NCBI RefSeq assembly: GCF_009389715.1
Contig: NC_052396.1
Coordinates: 16,956,631-17,020,630, forward strand
DNA: 64,000 nucleotides
From: Phoenix dactylifera
Lineage: Eukaryota > Streptophyta > Magnoliopsida > Arecales > Arecaceae
Direction of reading: 5' to 3'
The position numbers and the translations under genes were made by a program. The number at the start of each line of letters is the position of its first letter. The stretch's first letter is position 1. Below are positions 10,880 to 24,871 of this stretch, one piece after another. Below the pieces are notes generated by a model that was not told the origin of the DNA, made no database searches, and was given only the letters and a program-made list of their open reading frames with translations.

Positions 10880-13775
10880 GAAGTATTCTGCACCGTAACC
10901 TCTTCTTTCTCTTTCAACAACTTTATGACATCAATATTGACCTATTCAGGCTAAACTATGCAATACTAATATTAACTCCAAAAAAAGAAGCTGCTACGAA
11001 ACCTAGTGATTTTTGCCCCATCAATCTTATATATAGCTGCATCAAGATTGTGACCAAAGTGTTGGCGGGTCAGTTGCAGCTCTTTATGAAGAAGCTTATT
11101 GACTCGGTGCAGACGGCTTACATAAAGAAAGATCAATTATGGACAACATCTTCTATGCCACTAAGATTTTGTTTCAAACAAGAAAGGCTATTACGGATGG
11201 AATCATTTGTAAGTTAGATTTTTCCAAAGCTTTTGATAGAATTGACCCTAAATTTCTGCTAAATCTGCTTCTAGTCAGAAAATTTTCTTCAAGGTGGTGA
11301 ATATAAATGGTGAGATTGGAGATTGGATCTTTTGTAGGAGAGGGCTAAGGCAAGGAGATCCTCTTTCCCCATATCTTTTTATTCTTGCTACCGACCCCCT
11401 ATGTAGAATGCTCAACTACGCCGTAGCGTTTAAGATTTTTGAAGGGCTTGGTAATCCTTGGATCTATAGAAGGATGAAGATTTTGCAATATGTGGACGAC
11501 ACTCTGGTGTTCACTCATGCTAGGAAGGAGTATATGGCTGTTTTGAAGATCATTCTCTACTATTTTGAAATGATATATGGGCTTGCTATTAACTATCATA
11601 AAAAGCTCCATCTCAGCTATTGGATAGGACAACATGGCTACAACAAGATGTGCAGGTTGGTTGAATTATAGTTGCTCATCTCTTCCAATTAAATATCCTG
11701 TGCTTCCTCTATGTAGAGGTAAACCTACTAAAGCTAATTGGATGGTCTTGATTCAAAGAGTTGAAGCTAGATTGGCAACATTGAAAAGCAAATTCTTGTA
11801 TTTTGGATGGAGGTTAACATTAATCAACTCCATACTCTCCTCTCTCCCTATCTATTTTATGTCAACTTACAAGCTTCTGGCATGGGTGATCAAGAGGATT
11901 GACAAATATTGAAAATCTTTTCTATGGTCAAGCTCTTTGAGTTGTCATGGAGTATCATATAAGATTAATTGGAGTACGGATTATCTTCAAATGGAGGATT
12001 GAGGTTCGGGAGTCAAGGATCTGGCGGAATTGAATATGTCCCTATTATCAAAATGGGGATGGAGGTATCTTTCAAATGACCAAAAAATTTGGAGAAAGCA
12101 GATACAATTTGCATACCATAGAAAAGTCAATTATCTATGAGTTAGAAATCTATTAGAAGGTGTTCTAATCTATAGTGTGACATTATTAATGCTCTCCCTG
12201 CTTTTTAGAATAGAGCTCAGTTCAAAATTGGCCATAAACATAATACATTATTTTGAAAAGATCCTTGGGTCTGTGATGCACCTCTCCAATTCCTATTTCT
12301 AGCTTTAAACAATCTTAGTAGGAAAAAAAATGGCATTGTTATCGATCACTATAACCCACATTCTATGTCTTGGAGGCTTAGGAGGCCATCCTCTGCCTCC
12401 TTGAAAGCTTGAATCTAGTTCGTTAATCTTTCGTCTCTTTTGATTTCGGTCACTCTTAATCAGGTAGAAGACCAAATATGTTGAAAATTAAGTAGCAATG
12501 GATTCTTCTCCACAAAATTACTTTACCACTTCTTGAACACCAGGGGTATCAAATGTAGATTTGCTCACTCATTGTAAAAGCTTTCAATACCACTTAAAAT
12601 CAAATGCTTTCTTTGGTTGTGCTGGAAAAAGAAGCTTAACGCCAGAGACAACCTTGAAAAAAATTGGGTAAGTATCTTGGCAGTTGTGTTCTGTTCCATG
12701 ATATAAATGAGACTGTTGATCATCTCTTTTGCTCCTATAAGTTCTTTTCCACTATATGGAAGACCATTTGTTCTTCTCTTAGGGTGCTTCATCCTCAACT
12801 AAGTTTTGAAAATCTATGCATTGATTGAAGGTTGAACCACAAAATGTGCTCAGACCGTCATTCTCATGCTGATTGTTGCTATATGTTGGACCTATTGGAA
12901 AGAGCGGAACTCCAGAATTTTTCTAAATAAAAGATCTTCAATTGCCTCAATTACTGTAGAGGAACTTTGAGGTTTCAATGACTGGTCGGGGCTATACGAT
13001 CCTAATACGCAGAGGGAGCTGTAAAGAATGTTTTTTTTTCACGAAATGCTTTTATTTCAAATTGGTCAAGCAAAAGATTCTATTTTTTTCTTGTCAACAT
13101 GGTTCTGCCTTGGTTGCATATGATGAAGTTTTAGCTAGTAACATCTTCTCTAAGTGCAGAATAGATCAGCCCCGCCTTCAACCTATACCTCAGCTATAAT
13201 CAGCCTGTCCAATGACTGAGGGATGGCAACTTTGTTTCCTTTAGCTACAGCTCTTGTTCAACCTTTGTTTACTGTCATTTGCCAAGTTCGAACTTCAGCC
13301 ATTATCAAGGATCTATATAGTGCTGCTAGGTTGAGAAAAATGGAAGAATATTGCTTAATAGAATCTCCTCAACAAAATGAGCTTTTCCTATGCTGGTGGT
13401 AGTAACTGTGTATTGTTGCTAGGAGGAAAGAAACTCTAGAATGTTCCTCAACAGTTTTGGAAGGTAATGCATTTGTTTAAGGATTGATCTATACTCTGCA
13501 ATTAGAATGATCTTCTTGGTTGCGCTAAAGTGGTTGGTTGGTCTACTCTTCAAAAGATGACACAATTCTTTCTTTTTGTTTCTGTTTTGGCTTACACATA
13601 GCTAACAAATGTTTATCTTCTTTACTTTCTCATGAGTTTGTTTGGTTACAACTAACACCTGCAATTCTGATCTGACAAACTCTCTACTTCCTGTAACTCA
13701 TCCTCTTAGTAATTACCAATTCTTTAATAAAATCTTGGGTGGCTTTTGCCTCCCTTAGTATCAAAAAAAAAAAAA
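10880..13775 (+). mobile_element. L1-type LINE relic, reverse transcriptase and 3' end
   Basis: Reverse-transcriptase pieces appear in order. A segment with NYAILILTPKK and SDFCPINL lies at about 10955-11030. RRGLRQGDPLSPYLF is at about 11337-11382, and the catalytic block QYVDDTLVF, with the YVDD motif, at about 11488-11515. A zinc-binding region like those C-terminal to LINE reverse transcriptases (ETVDHLF, about 12710-12730) follows. The element ends in a poly(A) run at 13763-13775. Frames shift and stop many times, so it cannot encode a working protein. The 5' boundary is uncertain; recognisable homology begins near 10880. Confidence 0.75.
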
Positions 13776-15190
<1,415 letters not shown>

Positions 15191-15624
15191 CTTTCTAGGT
15201 TATTGGGATCCCATGTAAAATTAATGCATGTACATAATCATGTAGTTTGCTAGAGTTTATGCAAAATGAATAAATTGCACTCCATTACATAAATGAATAA
15301 AATGAATAATTTGTAAGCAGTATTTTCCATTCCATGAAATATTACACTTAGAAAAAAATATAAAGATATTCCTTCAAGCTTGGATGAAAAATATTTCGAT
15401 TCCAAATTTTTAAAAAATTTCAATTAAAGACCGCCACTTAATTTTTGTTGCAATATGGCCCTACAAATTTTGATGCCACAAATTTGCATTGATAGAAAGA
15501 TATTTCAATATATTGACTCTTACAAATTTAACCTAGTTTCCAAAATGATTGATATTTTTAGATTTTTTCCGGCTACTGCTCTCTGCCTTAATAAACCCAT
15601 AGTGCTAATAGTCTTTGTCATAGC

Positions 15625-16339
15625 TGATGGGGGAAAAGTGGATCACCCAATGCATAGGGTTAAAACACCCAAATCCAACAGTAAACATGGTCTCGGCGAA
15701 CGTGATTTTGGTAAGCATGGTCTCAGCGACATGATCTCGGTAAGTATGGTCTTAGCAAACGTGATCTCGGTAAGCATGGTCTCGGCGAGCATGGTCTCAG
15801 CAAGCGTGATCTCGGTCTCGGCTAAGCAAAGCTTGATTGACCTCGAGGCCAAGGAAGAGACCGACCTCGACTCCACCGACAGTCAAGCCGGTCTCTAAAT
15901 CGGAGCGACTGCATAAAGAAGGAGTCACCAAATCCTCCATATTCGGGATCAAATCCCGCAGTTTCTGTCACAACAGCTGTCAAATTTGAATCCTTGCAAT
16001 CTTAACCGATTGCCAGCTAGCCTGAAATTCCGTGCCATCTAAGATAATTTATTTAACCCAAGATTTGCGCAATTATATCCGATTCCGAGTAACCACCACA
16101 CCCTCTCCTATAAAGAGGGGGAACTCCGGGGAGAGAGGGACTTCTCCTCTCAACAGAAAATATTTTTTCATTAAAATATCTACAAATCCTCTCTGACTTG
16201 AGCATCAGAGGGCCTTCGCCGAATTCTCCGGCCTGGGCTTTTTGCAGGTCTACCGAAGATAGCCGTCCGCCACTGCCTGCGGCAGAAGCTCCTTCTCCTG
16301 ATTCGCGATCACCTTCAGGTCCGTTTTCTAGCAATAACA
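15625..16339 (+). mobile_element. Solo LTR, probably Gypsy type
   Basis: A 715-bp LTR-like sequence runs from TGATGGGG to AATAACA and is flanked by a perfect 5-bp duplication, ATAGC (15620-15624 and 16340-16344). A TATA box (CCTATAAAGAGG) at about 16107-16118 gives the orientation. The transcribed part includes CTGACTTGAGCATCAGAGGG, a phrase I associate with plant Gypsy LTRs, so the superfamily call is from memory. The left part (15680-15825) has four to five diverged copies of a ~30-bp unit containing GCATGGTCTCGGC. No internal region or second LTR is present, so this is a fossil left by LTR-LTR recombination. Confidence 0.68.
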
Positions 16340-16344
16340 ATAGC

Positions 16345-17100
16345 CACCATCCATGATGCTAGAGATGTTTGGTTGAGAGTGGAAATTCAATTTCATAATA
16401 TCATCATTATTAATTTATAAATCAATTTCGAAATATATCACTAATTAAAAATTAATGAAAAATAAATCGAATTCTGCAACCGACCTTCAATCGATATCCA
16501 TCCTTTGAACTTCTAGAGAAAGAATAAAGTGAAGCTTGTCCTCATGATGATCTCTCTTTACTTCACCATCAAAGATTGCAGATTAGATTCCTGATATAAT
16601 TAAAGCATGGAAATCTCTTTTCTCTCCTAGAGAACTTTAATTAAAAGTACTATAAAAGAAAATCGCAGCTGCCATTGGAATTGTTCGACTCCGTACCCGT
16701 TTTCGCTAATTTATAGCATAGTCCGAGATAATAGTACATAGTCCATGCTGGCTGCGATGTTTACATGGAGAAAAAAATGTAGCTGGCGATCTGTCACGAC
16801 TCTTTCTGAAAGCCCGTACATGCATTCCTGAGCGCTCCACTTGCATCTCGTTTATATTTATTTATTTATTTTTTACATCGGCATAAACAAATTTAAGAGA
16901 ATCAGAAAATAAATAAATAAATAAATAAATATCACAAAACGTGGAGCACCTCGTCAGTGTCAGTCCAAATGAATCCCTCAGTATATAGGCTGCGAATGAA
17001 GTCATCTAATCAGCCACACTGTTCGCCTCCACGTAGACGTGTACAGCTCGAGAGAGACTATACGCAGCTAAGAGACTGCAAATATTACGTAGTAGCGGTC
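16345..17100. other. Intergenic stretch, nothing recognised
   Basis: AT-rich DNA with TTTA/AATA simple runs at about 16853-16870 and 16910-16930. No gene or element end could be supported. Confidence 0.45.
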
Positions 17101-17104
17101 TAAA

Positions 17105-17440
17105 GCCAGTACCAAAGCCTTTGGCCTTGGATCCATTCGGTTACTATGATGAAGTCTCTCTCGAAGAGGATGCAGTCTGCCCCTACTACCTGCCTCGCAA
17201 ACGTGACTCTCCCTCATGATGCCCTGAGTTCAACACTAACAACAGAGGTGTCAATTATTCTTCAACCTTCTGCCACTATTAATCTGGCCTTATGGTCCCT
17301 GATAATGAAGTCCACACCTTTAGTGCTCTCTTTCTCACCGGTGCTGGCTGATAACGAAGTCCATACCTTTAGTGCTTCATTCTCATAGATGCTGCCATCA
17401 AAGTTCACTTTTTTTTCTTGCTTTTGATTAGCCGCAGGAG
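17105..17440 (-). mobile_element. LINE RNase H fragment upstream of the helicase-like gene
   Basis: On the minus strand the start of an RNase H domain is readable (KVNFDGS, then DFIIRDHKARLIVAEG). A shifted frame downstream continues with FARQVVGADC and VTEWIQGQ. This order matches the RNase H domain of the LINE at 25754-27024. A short local duplication (a GATAA-GAAGTCCA-ACCTTTAGTGCT segment, 17300-17385) interrupts the domain. It is a decayed fragment lying only about 230 bp before the start of the SDE3-like gene, so it may now contribute to that gene's promoter. Confidence 0.6.
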
Positions 17441-17671
17441 CGGTTACTCCCCTCTTACCCCGAGCTTGGTGGAGATAACAGCACGTGGTCCGCACCGGCT
17501 ACGAACGAAGGCTTTTATTTCACTCGACTCGAGCGATTTTCTAGTCAATGGTAGTCTTTCTCCATCTACCCAAGCTTTCTCCAGCACCATCACCAAAGCT
17601 TTCTCTCAACCTAGCTACGTCCGATCGATCTAGAAAGATTTCAGTAGTTTTTCTCCCTTCGATTTTGATAC

Positions 17672-18378
17672 ATGGACGAATCTGGCAAGAAAAACAAACC
17701 TTCGGTTCGATCCCTGTGGGTGGTCAAATCCGTGAAGAAACCACAGGATCAAGTTTCTGCGGCCGGTCAGGTTTCGTGGAAAGCTGTAGGAAAATCGCCA
17801 GAACCGGTTTCCAAAGAATCGCCGGAAATATCAGCTTCAGTTGCCGAGGAAGCGCCAGAAGTGGCTGGGACATCGCCGGCAAACTCTTTGATCAGTGTTC
17901 CACTGCCTTCCGGTTCGTCTTCGGGCGAATCGGATTCAGAGAAAGATGATGTACCGCCTGTGGCTGATCGGCAGAGGAAGAAGAAGGAGAAAAAGCTGGC
18001 GGTATATGCGATTCCCGAGCATCTGAAACGGCAGATCGAGATGGATGCAGTGCCTGAAGTTCTTCATGAAACTCTCTCGCCATCAAATTATGGTGCCTAT
18101 TTTGCCGTTCTGCTCTACGCAGAGGACTTCTACATTGAGGTCAGAGATACGTCCTAATTAAAAAAAATATCATGTTGTTCTTCACTTAATTGGATATGAG
18201 GTGTTCATTCATGCTCAGTTTTTGAACAGAAGATCAAACGTAATTTTTTTAAAAAAAATATTGCGTTTAATTGCTAAGATTGCAGTGTAATTTTAGAATT
18301 TATAGTTGCTAAATATTTGGTTAAACTATTCAGTAACATTTTAGGAAGCAACGGGAATCCAGATGAACGTGCAGAATG

Positions 18379-18409
<31 letters not shown>

Positions 18410-21400
18410 ATAAAGGGGGAGGCAAAGCCAACCGGCCTTTATTAGCAAAGAAAAGTTTACATAAACTATTTATAAAAAAATTGCAAGAAAACAAATTACA
18501 AAAGAACAATAAAAATCTTTTACAAAAAATAGTGGTATGTAAGTAGACATGTTAAATTATTCAACAAGCAAATCAATCTCCTAAGTAATTTGAAAGATCA
18601 ATTATATAAGCTTTGTATCCCTTGTATGAGTTAGTTTTCTTCTAAAAGATAGATCAACATCTCTTAACGTGCGACGCCAATGTTGTGAGATTATTCTAAT
18701 TTTGTAGATAAAAATCAAGCAGCTTCTCTGAACACAGATGTTTCCAAGTTAACAAGATTTTCTGCAGCAAAACACAATAAATAGAACTTGATTTTTTTAA
18801 GAAAATTCGAGCATTTTGCTCCTTCTATATTTTCCAACAAATAGCAGCAATCAAATGATCCGCAGCTTTTTTCATTAGTTGTTGGAATTTTTTATTTCTC
18901 CATTTAGTCCACAAATCACTAGTGCTGGTAGGCCATCCTCTCAGATTTAGCTGCATTTTAATTGTTATCCATAAACTACGGACAAATGGGCACCTAATTA
19001 GTAGATGTGATTTATAAATGTGTAGGATGGACATCATGGAACTGGAAATATCTTTAATTATTATAAGCACATTATAGGAGAAGTTTGAAGGCTCGCCTGA
19101 CGAGGACCAAAGAGGTTAAAACAAATTATTCCCTGAAGAGAAAAAAATGAAGATGTCTTAGCTTGCAAATTGTTAGTGACACCTCCCTGAAGGTGTTCTT
19201 GCAGCTCCTACGAGTGCTGCATATATTAAAACATAACTATATCCAAAAATACATAACCAATATGAAATTATCTTGCAAGCCAGATAAATAAGAACAATCG
19301 AATGGTTACTGCTATCGGCTTCTTGGATTGCCAATTTCTTTTGGGCAATCTAAGATAATAGAATGGTTATCGAACAAAAATAAATCTTATATAGAAGGTC
19401 GTGCTACATGGAGTAGATCGACTGTGCCTACCCAACATCTAGAACAAACAACAAACAATAAAAACAGATAAAAGGTGTTGGAAGAAAAATAATTATTGGA
19501 AACAAAAATATTTAATTAAAAAAAATTGTGCCAAGGCTTTCTCACACTTCTCACCTCACTCTCCTTCTCATTCTTTTCTCACACCACTCTAAAAGAGGCC
19601 CCAGAAATCCTTTTAAATAGAGTTCATGTGAATCGGATGTTTGATTTCTACTCAAATTCAAAAACTAACACCCACTAAAAGAAAAAGTTTGGGCGAGGCA
19701 CACTCCATTTATCCTCAGCACATCAAATTTCTCTAGCCAAACTAAGCTTTGGTAGCCGAACCGCATCTTCTAAGTGGCCCATACCAAGTATGGATGAGAT
19801 TGCTGGACCACAACAATCAAGCCATACAGGAAAGGCAGTGTGGAAACGATATATTTCGATCTGTGGTGCGTCATTAAAAGATTTAAATGCCTATACAGAG
19901 TAGTTGCCACTAGACCTTGAATACATAGCACAAACCACTAAAATCAACTCAGAAGATGGCAAATATTTTTTCTTTCCCTTTACAACTGCTCATGAGCTAT
20001 GTGATATTCTGAAATCCTAAGTCTTGGATATTGAATTTAGTTCGTTTTGCATCATTTTATTACCATGAGCAACTTATATGCATTTACTATGACCAGAAAT
20101 GGACCAATTTCCAGTTGTATAGAGTACCTCTGGAGCTGGATAACAAAAGGTGGAAGAAGGTAACGAAGAAGAAGAATAGCTGCAAGAGTGCTTGGAATGA
20201 TAAGAAAACATATGTGTCATTCGAAATCACTTCCATTCCTGAGAGACGACCATATCTATTATCAAGGGACTATGTCTTTGTGCGACGATCAGGAAAGAAG
20301 ACCAGATTTGAGGTTAGTATCTATAATTTGGAAATGGATTGTTTAAGATCAGTTCAACCTTGCACGTTTATAATCACATTTGGATTGTAATTTTGTGTTC
20401 CTAGAAGTAACACGGCATGGATATACTCTGAAATTCTCACCAACTACAAGAAGATTTAGTATTAAGAAAAAGCAAAAGCAGAATTTTAACCCGGAATCTT
20501 CATTTCCTCAAAAAAAAAAAAAAGAAAAAAAAAAGCAATCTTCATCTATGCAATGACATCATATGCTCAATTCTTTTATTATAACTAAATTCATCCCATC
20601 ATTTTGGTGAGCGTTGGAGATTACTCACCGCAAGACAACAGAAGAAAATTATAGAACAAGCAAAACCAAGTCTTAGATTCCTGATATGTTCTATCGACAA
20701 ACAAGCTGTAAAATAAAATAAAAAAAATAAGCATATCAAACTTTTTGGGTCATTTCATTTTTTTTCTTGAGGTAAAATTCCTTTGAAGGACATAATTTTT
20801 CATACTTTTGAACCAGGGAAGAGTGATTGGGGTGGTAAAGAGTACTCACGTATTGACCGAGTTTGGAAATGATCTTCTCTTACAGTATTCTCCATCATAC
20901 AAGTATGATGTTAAGTTTTCCTTCAATAGAACCTGTTTAAAGAGATCTCACCAGGCTGTGGAAGCTGCACTAGCTCCTTCGTTTCATCATGTGCTTTTCC
21001 CAAGTTGCCACCCAAGAACCGCAGAGATCTCTCTACCATCTGCAACTTTTTTGAATCAACGCCTTGGTGTTCATCAAATCTCAGCAATCCACAAAATTAT
21101 ACGGCTCAAAGGGCCTCCCCCTTATCTCATAAATGGACCACCTTCTGTAACACAGAATAATTCTCTCTCCAAAGCTGGCACTACCATTACAGAAGCAATC
21201 CTCGAAATTTACTTCCACATGGATACCAGCCGCATATTGGTGTGCTCTCCTAAAAACCACACCTGCGATACACTCATCAGTTGCTTGAACAAAAGAATCC
21301 CAGATTCGGATCTGTTTCGGGCCAATGCTAGTTTTCGGGAGGTTGAAGATGTGCCAGATGATGTCTTCCCGCTGTGCTCGCATGATGGCGAATGCTTCTC

Positions 21401-21755
21401 CAGTCCTCCACTCTCTGTTCTCCAGAAGTTCAGAGTGATAGTTTCAACTCTTATGACTTGTTTCAGGCTTCGAGACAATGGCATCAGCCCTGGCTATTTC
21501 TCTCATATTTTCATGGTGGATGCTTCTTCAGCCACCGAACCTGATGCAATGGTGGCACTGGCAAACTTTGTAACAGATGAGACAGCAGTTGTGATAGCAG
21601 GTTCGCGAACCAAGTATGCAGATAGAGTGCGTTCCGACATGGCTCGAAGAAATGGTTTGAAGAGATCATACTTCCGTAGACTGATGGAGAGCGAGCCATA
21701 CTCGAGCAATGATCCGCTATGTGTTTGCAACTTGGATGAGGAGAGCGAGAACTAA
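17672..21755 (+). CDS. SDE3/MOV10-like protein with degenerate helicase motifs
   Basis: Three exons, 17672-18139, 20097-20312 and 20817-21755, join in frame at GT-AG junctions to give 540 residues. The order matches plant SDE3, the SF1 RNA helicase of RNA silencing: a charged N-terminus, LLYAEDFYIE|KWTNFQLY across the first junction, ERRPYLLSRDYVFV, then a half-helicase. Q-motif-like LNQRLGVHQISAI is at about 307-319 and motif Ia-like SRILVCSPKN at about 366-375. The Walker A site reads GPPSVTQNN (about 335) without the GKT lysine. The DEAG box is VDASSATEP (about 464), and motif III AGDPKQLGP is AGSRTKYAD (about 489). The protein ends soon after, lacking motifs IV-VI. All frames are open, so it may be a non-catalytic paralogue rather than a dead copy. 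ATP hydrolysis looks unlikely. Confidence 0.78.
18391..19080 (-). mobile_element. LINE 3' fragment inside intron 1 of the SDE3-like gene
   Basis: On the minus strand, 19070-18825 encodes a zinc-binding LINE tail (HLLIRCPFVRSLW, AADHLIAAICWK). The sequence then runs to a plant L1-like 3' end: AATAAAGGCCGGTTGGCTTT, followed by CCTCCCCCTTTATAATAAAT and an AAT(A)-type tail near 18391. It opposes the host gene's direction and accounts for part of the 1957-bp intron. Its left and right limits are approximate and no target duplication was identified. Confidence 0.6.
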
Positions 21756-21951
21756 ATAGTGTCATGCAGCATATCCTATGATGTTTCTTTATGTAAACTC
21801 TGAATTAATCTGAAGTTTTGAGCCTGGAAGGTTTGTTATATATAATGGATCAAGTGCCCACAAAGTCAGCATCTTGTGTTCAAGTTGCTACAGTCGTAGC
21901 AGCTGAAATTCCTGTGCCTGCAGGAGATTGGTTTTTTTTTCACGACACCTT

Positions 21952-22006
<55 letters not shown>

Positions 22007-22096
22007 AGTCTTGTTGCATATAAGCAGCTGAACCCCATGCATGGATCTCCCTCCTTGCAACTCTGAAATCCTATTTCGGCATGAGCATATAATAAA
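21756..22096. other. 3' flank of the SDE3-like gene with a (TA)n run
   Basis: Sequence after the stop codon, presumably 3' UTR, then a TA microsatellite at 21955-22003. No further gene was found. Confidence 0.5.
21955..22003. repeat. (AT)n microsatellite
   Basis: About 24 uninterrupted AT units, roughly 200 bp beyond the stop codon of the SDE3-like gene. Confidence 0.95.
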
Positions 22097-22133
22097 CTAG
22101 CAAGAGCCCCTCGCTATACGCACGGGGGAGCTC
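22097..22133 (-). mobile_element. Possible Helitron 3' terminus
   Basis: Read on the minus strand, a GC-rich imperfect hairpin (GAGCTCCCCC...GGGGCTC, with a small bulge) is followed three bases later by CTAG and then T. That is the CTRR-T layout of a Helitron 3' end. The matching 5' TC end, which would lie to the right on this strand, was not identified, so the body of the element is undefined. Confidence 0.3.
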
Positions 22134-23115
22134 AAAAATTACATAATATTTGATGGCATGATTATAATTGCATAGGATACTTCTCTAAATAAAAAGTATC
22201 GTATCTAGATGCTATATATTTTTTTAAGCATGGCCTCCTTAGAGGCACTACGATGAGGAAGCTGATGAAACAATGTGTATGTTGAGCATCTTATGTGAAA
22301 GTTTATGTACCAGCACAGACGGTTGTATGCCTGGAGAAGCGGTGAAGAATAGATAGGACTTGAAGAACAATAATACTTTGATTTGATACTATATTAGTAT
22401 GTTATACTTGTTGCAGGTTAACAATTTTGCAAGGTAATACCTTTAGCACATGAATGCCTCTCTCTCTCGCAAAAAAAAAAAGTGAAAGTAAATGCACTAA
22501 ACAGGAGTATACCAAAACAATGATATGTGATTTGTTACGCTCAATTAATAGAATATATAATAGTTAGAAATCTTAGCCTGTTGGTCTCACATTGCTCTAG
22601 CAAATATTACAAAACCACATAGCCGATTTTAAGGTGATCTAAGCTGGAGTTTGTGGAGCTACAGTAATAAAGGATTTTTATATATATGCAAAAAAAAACT
22701 ATAATAAGAGCTAACAGAATCCCTGTTCAATATGTTTTGAACATTTGTTTTTATTTTTTCTAGATAAAAGACGCATAAATCATGAAAGCGCAAGAACTAA
22801 ATTTTTCTAAAAAGAATAGCAAGAACGATAAAGGGCACCAAAATTTTATATTTACAGTATCAAAGTTTTAAAACTTGGTTGCATCTGCATCAGCACCAAA
22901 TTAGTCCAATCCCAATTTAAATACAGCCTAAAAACCATAAAAATTTTCAGCACAATAATTTCTAGGAACAAATTCTCTAGGGGCAACATAGGTTTCGTGG
23001 CCAGGACCAGCAAGAGAAGCATTGTGCATAACAAATTTGCAGCAATAAAAATGAGTATAAATTGGAGAGAGAAAATTGCAAACCCTTGGCTAAAAGGATA
23101 AAAAAGCATTCTGAA

Positions 23116-23118
<3 letters not shown>
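22134..23118. other. Intergenic stretch, unassigned
   Basis: AT-rich sequence with no recognised coding region. If the Helitron-like end at 22097 is real, part of this stretch would be that element's interior. Confidence 0.4.

Positions 23119-23192
<74 letters not shown>
23119..23192. repeat. (TA)n microsatellite
   Basis: About 37 TA units immediately upstream of the LINE fragment starting near 23195. Confidence 0.95.
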
Positions 23193-23194
<2 letters not shown>

Positions 23195-23935
23195 AGTTAT
23201 TAGACCCGACTTACAAATTCTTCAATGACTGCCATGGTACCACCAACTATTTTCTTCAACCCATGTCTTATCTTGGCATTCCTCTAAAACCCAATAAGCT
23301 CTCTAAACTTAATTGGCTCCCATTGGTGGCCAAAATCGAATCGAAACTCTCAGCTTGGAAAGGAAAACTTTGCTCCTTCAGTGGCAAGCTTACACTTATA
23401 AATGTTGTCCTCTCCTCTCTACGCTTATATTATGTCTCTCTTCGAACATCCAGCATAGGTTATCAAAAAAATTGATTCCCTAAGAAGGCACTTCCTTTGG
23501 AAGGGCTCAGATAATATCCAGGGGCTCTCATATGAGATCAATTGGGACAAAGTTTGCATGGCTAAAGAAGCAGAGTGTTTCGATATTAAAAATCTCAAAG
23601 ATTTCAGATAAGCACTGCTTTCCAAATAGGCTTGGAGGTTCCTCAAAAGAGAACCAGATCCATGGAGAAAGCTCCTGTCTTCTATTTACTTTAAAAAAGT
23701 CTTGCTTTCTAGCTCCTAGCTGGAAACCTAAAAGAAAGTGCTTTAATTTTAGAATATATCCAAATATCTAGTTGGAAATGATATTGATAAACTATTCTGG
23801 AAAGACTATTGGATCATGGACACTCCCATAAATAAAGCCTTTAAGAACGTTGTGTTGAAGGTTGTCATGCATTCCCATCTATTATTGACTTCCTTGAAGC
23901 AATTCACTTGAAAGAGGGTTTCCTCGTGTACGTGT
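23195..23935 (+). mobile_element. LINE fragment (post-RT linker region)
   Basis: The segment MSYLGIPLKPNKLSKLNW, then KLSAWKGKLCSFSGKLTLIN, is the conserved stretch just after the reverse transcriptase of plant L1 LINEs. Further on, KLFWKDYWI resembles the 'FWxDxW' block before the zinc-binding tail. Both ends are truncated and the frame is interrupted. No poly(A) or target duplication was identified. Confidence 0.65.
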
Positions 23936-24871
23936 GTTAGCATAATTTTCAAAATGGCATCCTCATTAAAAGTGGCTTACCAGAATCTATGTTGCTTTTG
24001 ATTTATATATTTAGCTCAAGTGAAGTATTAAACATCTACAAAATAGCATGTCCAAATAATGCATGAATTGCAATCAACCAAATCAAGTTTTGAATTAATT
24101 AGCACAAGCCTGATTACTATGTTTTAGTTCACACACATTTGACTCAACAAGGTCTGCTAACCTAACAACAATCTCAGCTAGTTTAAATACAAAGAAATTT
24201 AATTAACTATAACTCAAGTTGCGTTGCAACTTACATTTCAATAATTGACTTGTAAGAAAACTCAATTCATATTTTTGGAAGAGAGTTTGGAACAAAGAGG
24301 GATATCTTTCATAGACATTCCATCAAATACCTTGCAAGTGGATACTAAGCCAGAGTGTTTGACACACATGAAGATAGTGGTCTTCTGGTTGAAGAGATCG
24401 GCGTCACAGTTGCTGGTGGAGAGGGCTGGGCACGAATTTGGGCCGCCATGGGGAGGGAGCAGGAGGCACTATAACACTTGAGGAGGCGAAGAAGGTGAAG
24501 GAGGAGTAGAGAGAGCGAGCAGCGGTGGAGAAGGAGGAGGTGATGTGAAGGAGGAGGGCGGCATGATGAAGTTGAATGCAAAGGAGGCAGTTGTGGATCC
24601 CTTGGAGGCGATGAGGGCCAGCAGCAACATCGATGGCAGCGATGAGGAAGTTCTCAAGAGTGGGGCAGGGGCAGAACAGAGGAAGGGAAGGAGGAGGAGG
24701 AGGAGGAGAAGCTTTTGTGGTGAAGTTTGAGATTGAGGATGTGGCTGTGGGCTTCTCAGAGGCGGCAGTGGCCAATTATAGCATCGAGGGTGGCGGCAAG
24801 GAGCGAGAGTAGGTTGGGAAGGGACGGAGGAACAGAGTTTTTTCTCTTTCTAAAGAAAATAATAAGATATT
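23936..24871. other. Intergenic stretch with a strand-asymmetric GA-rich block
   Basis: No gene is supported. Between about 24400 and 24780 the plus strand is strongly purine-rich (GGAGGAGAAGGAGG-type words). This produces overlapping Ser/Pro/Leu-rich open frames on the minus strand that I regard as composition artefacts. Confidence 0.45.

Noticed and set aside
20808-20816. Start of the third helicase-like exon as an independent gene start
   Set aside because: There is no ATG here, and the AG acceptor at 20815-20816 joins in phase to the donor at 20312.
24404-24775. 123-codon Ser/Pro-rich minus-strand frame
   Set aside because: Produced by a purine-rich plus strand; three overlapping frames are open at once, which argues for composition rather than coding.
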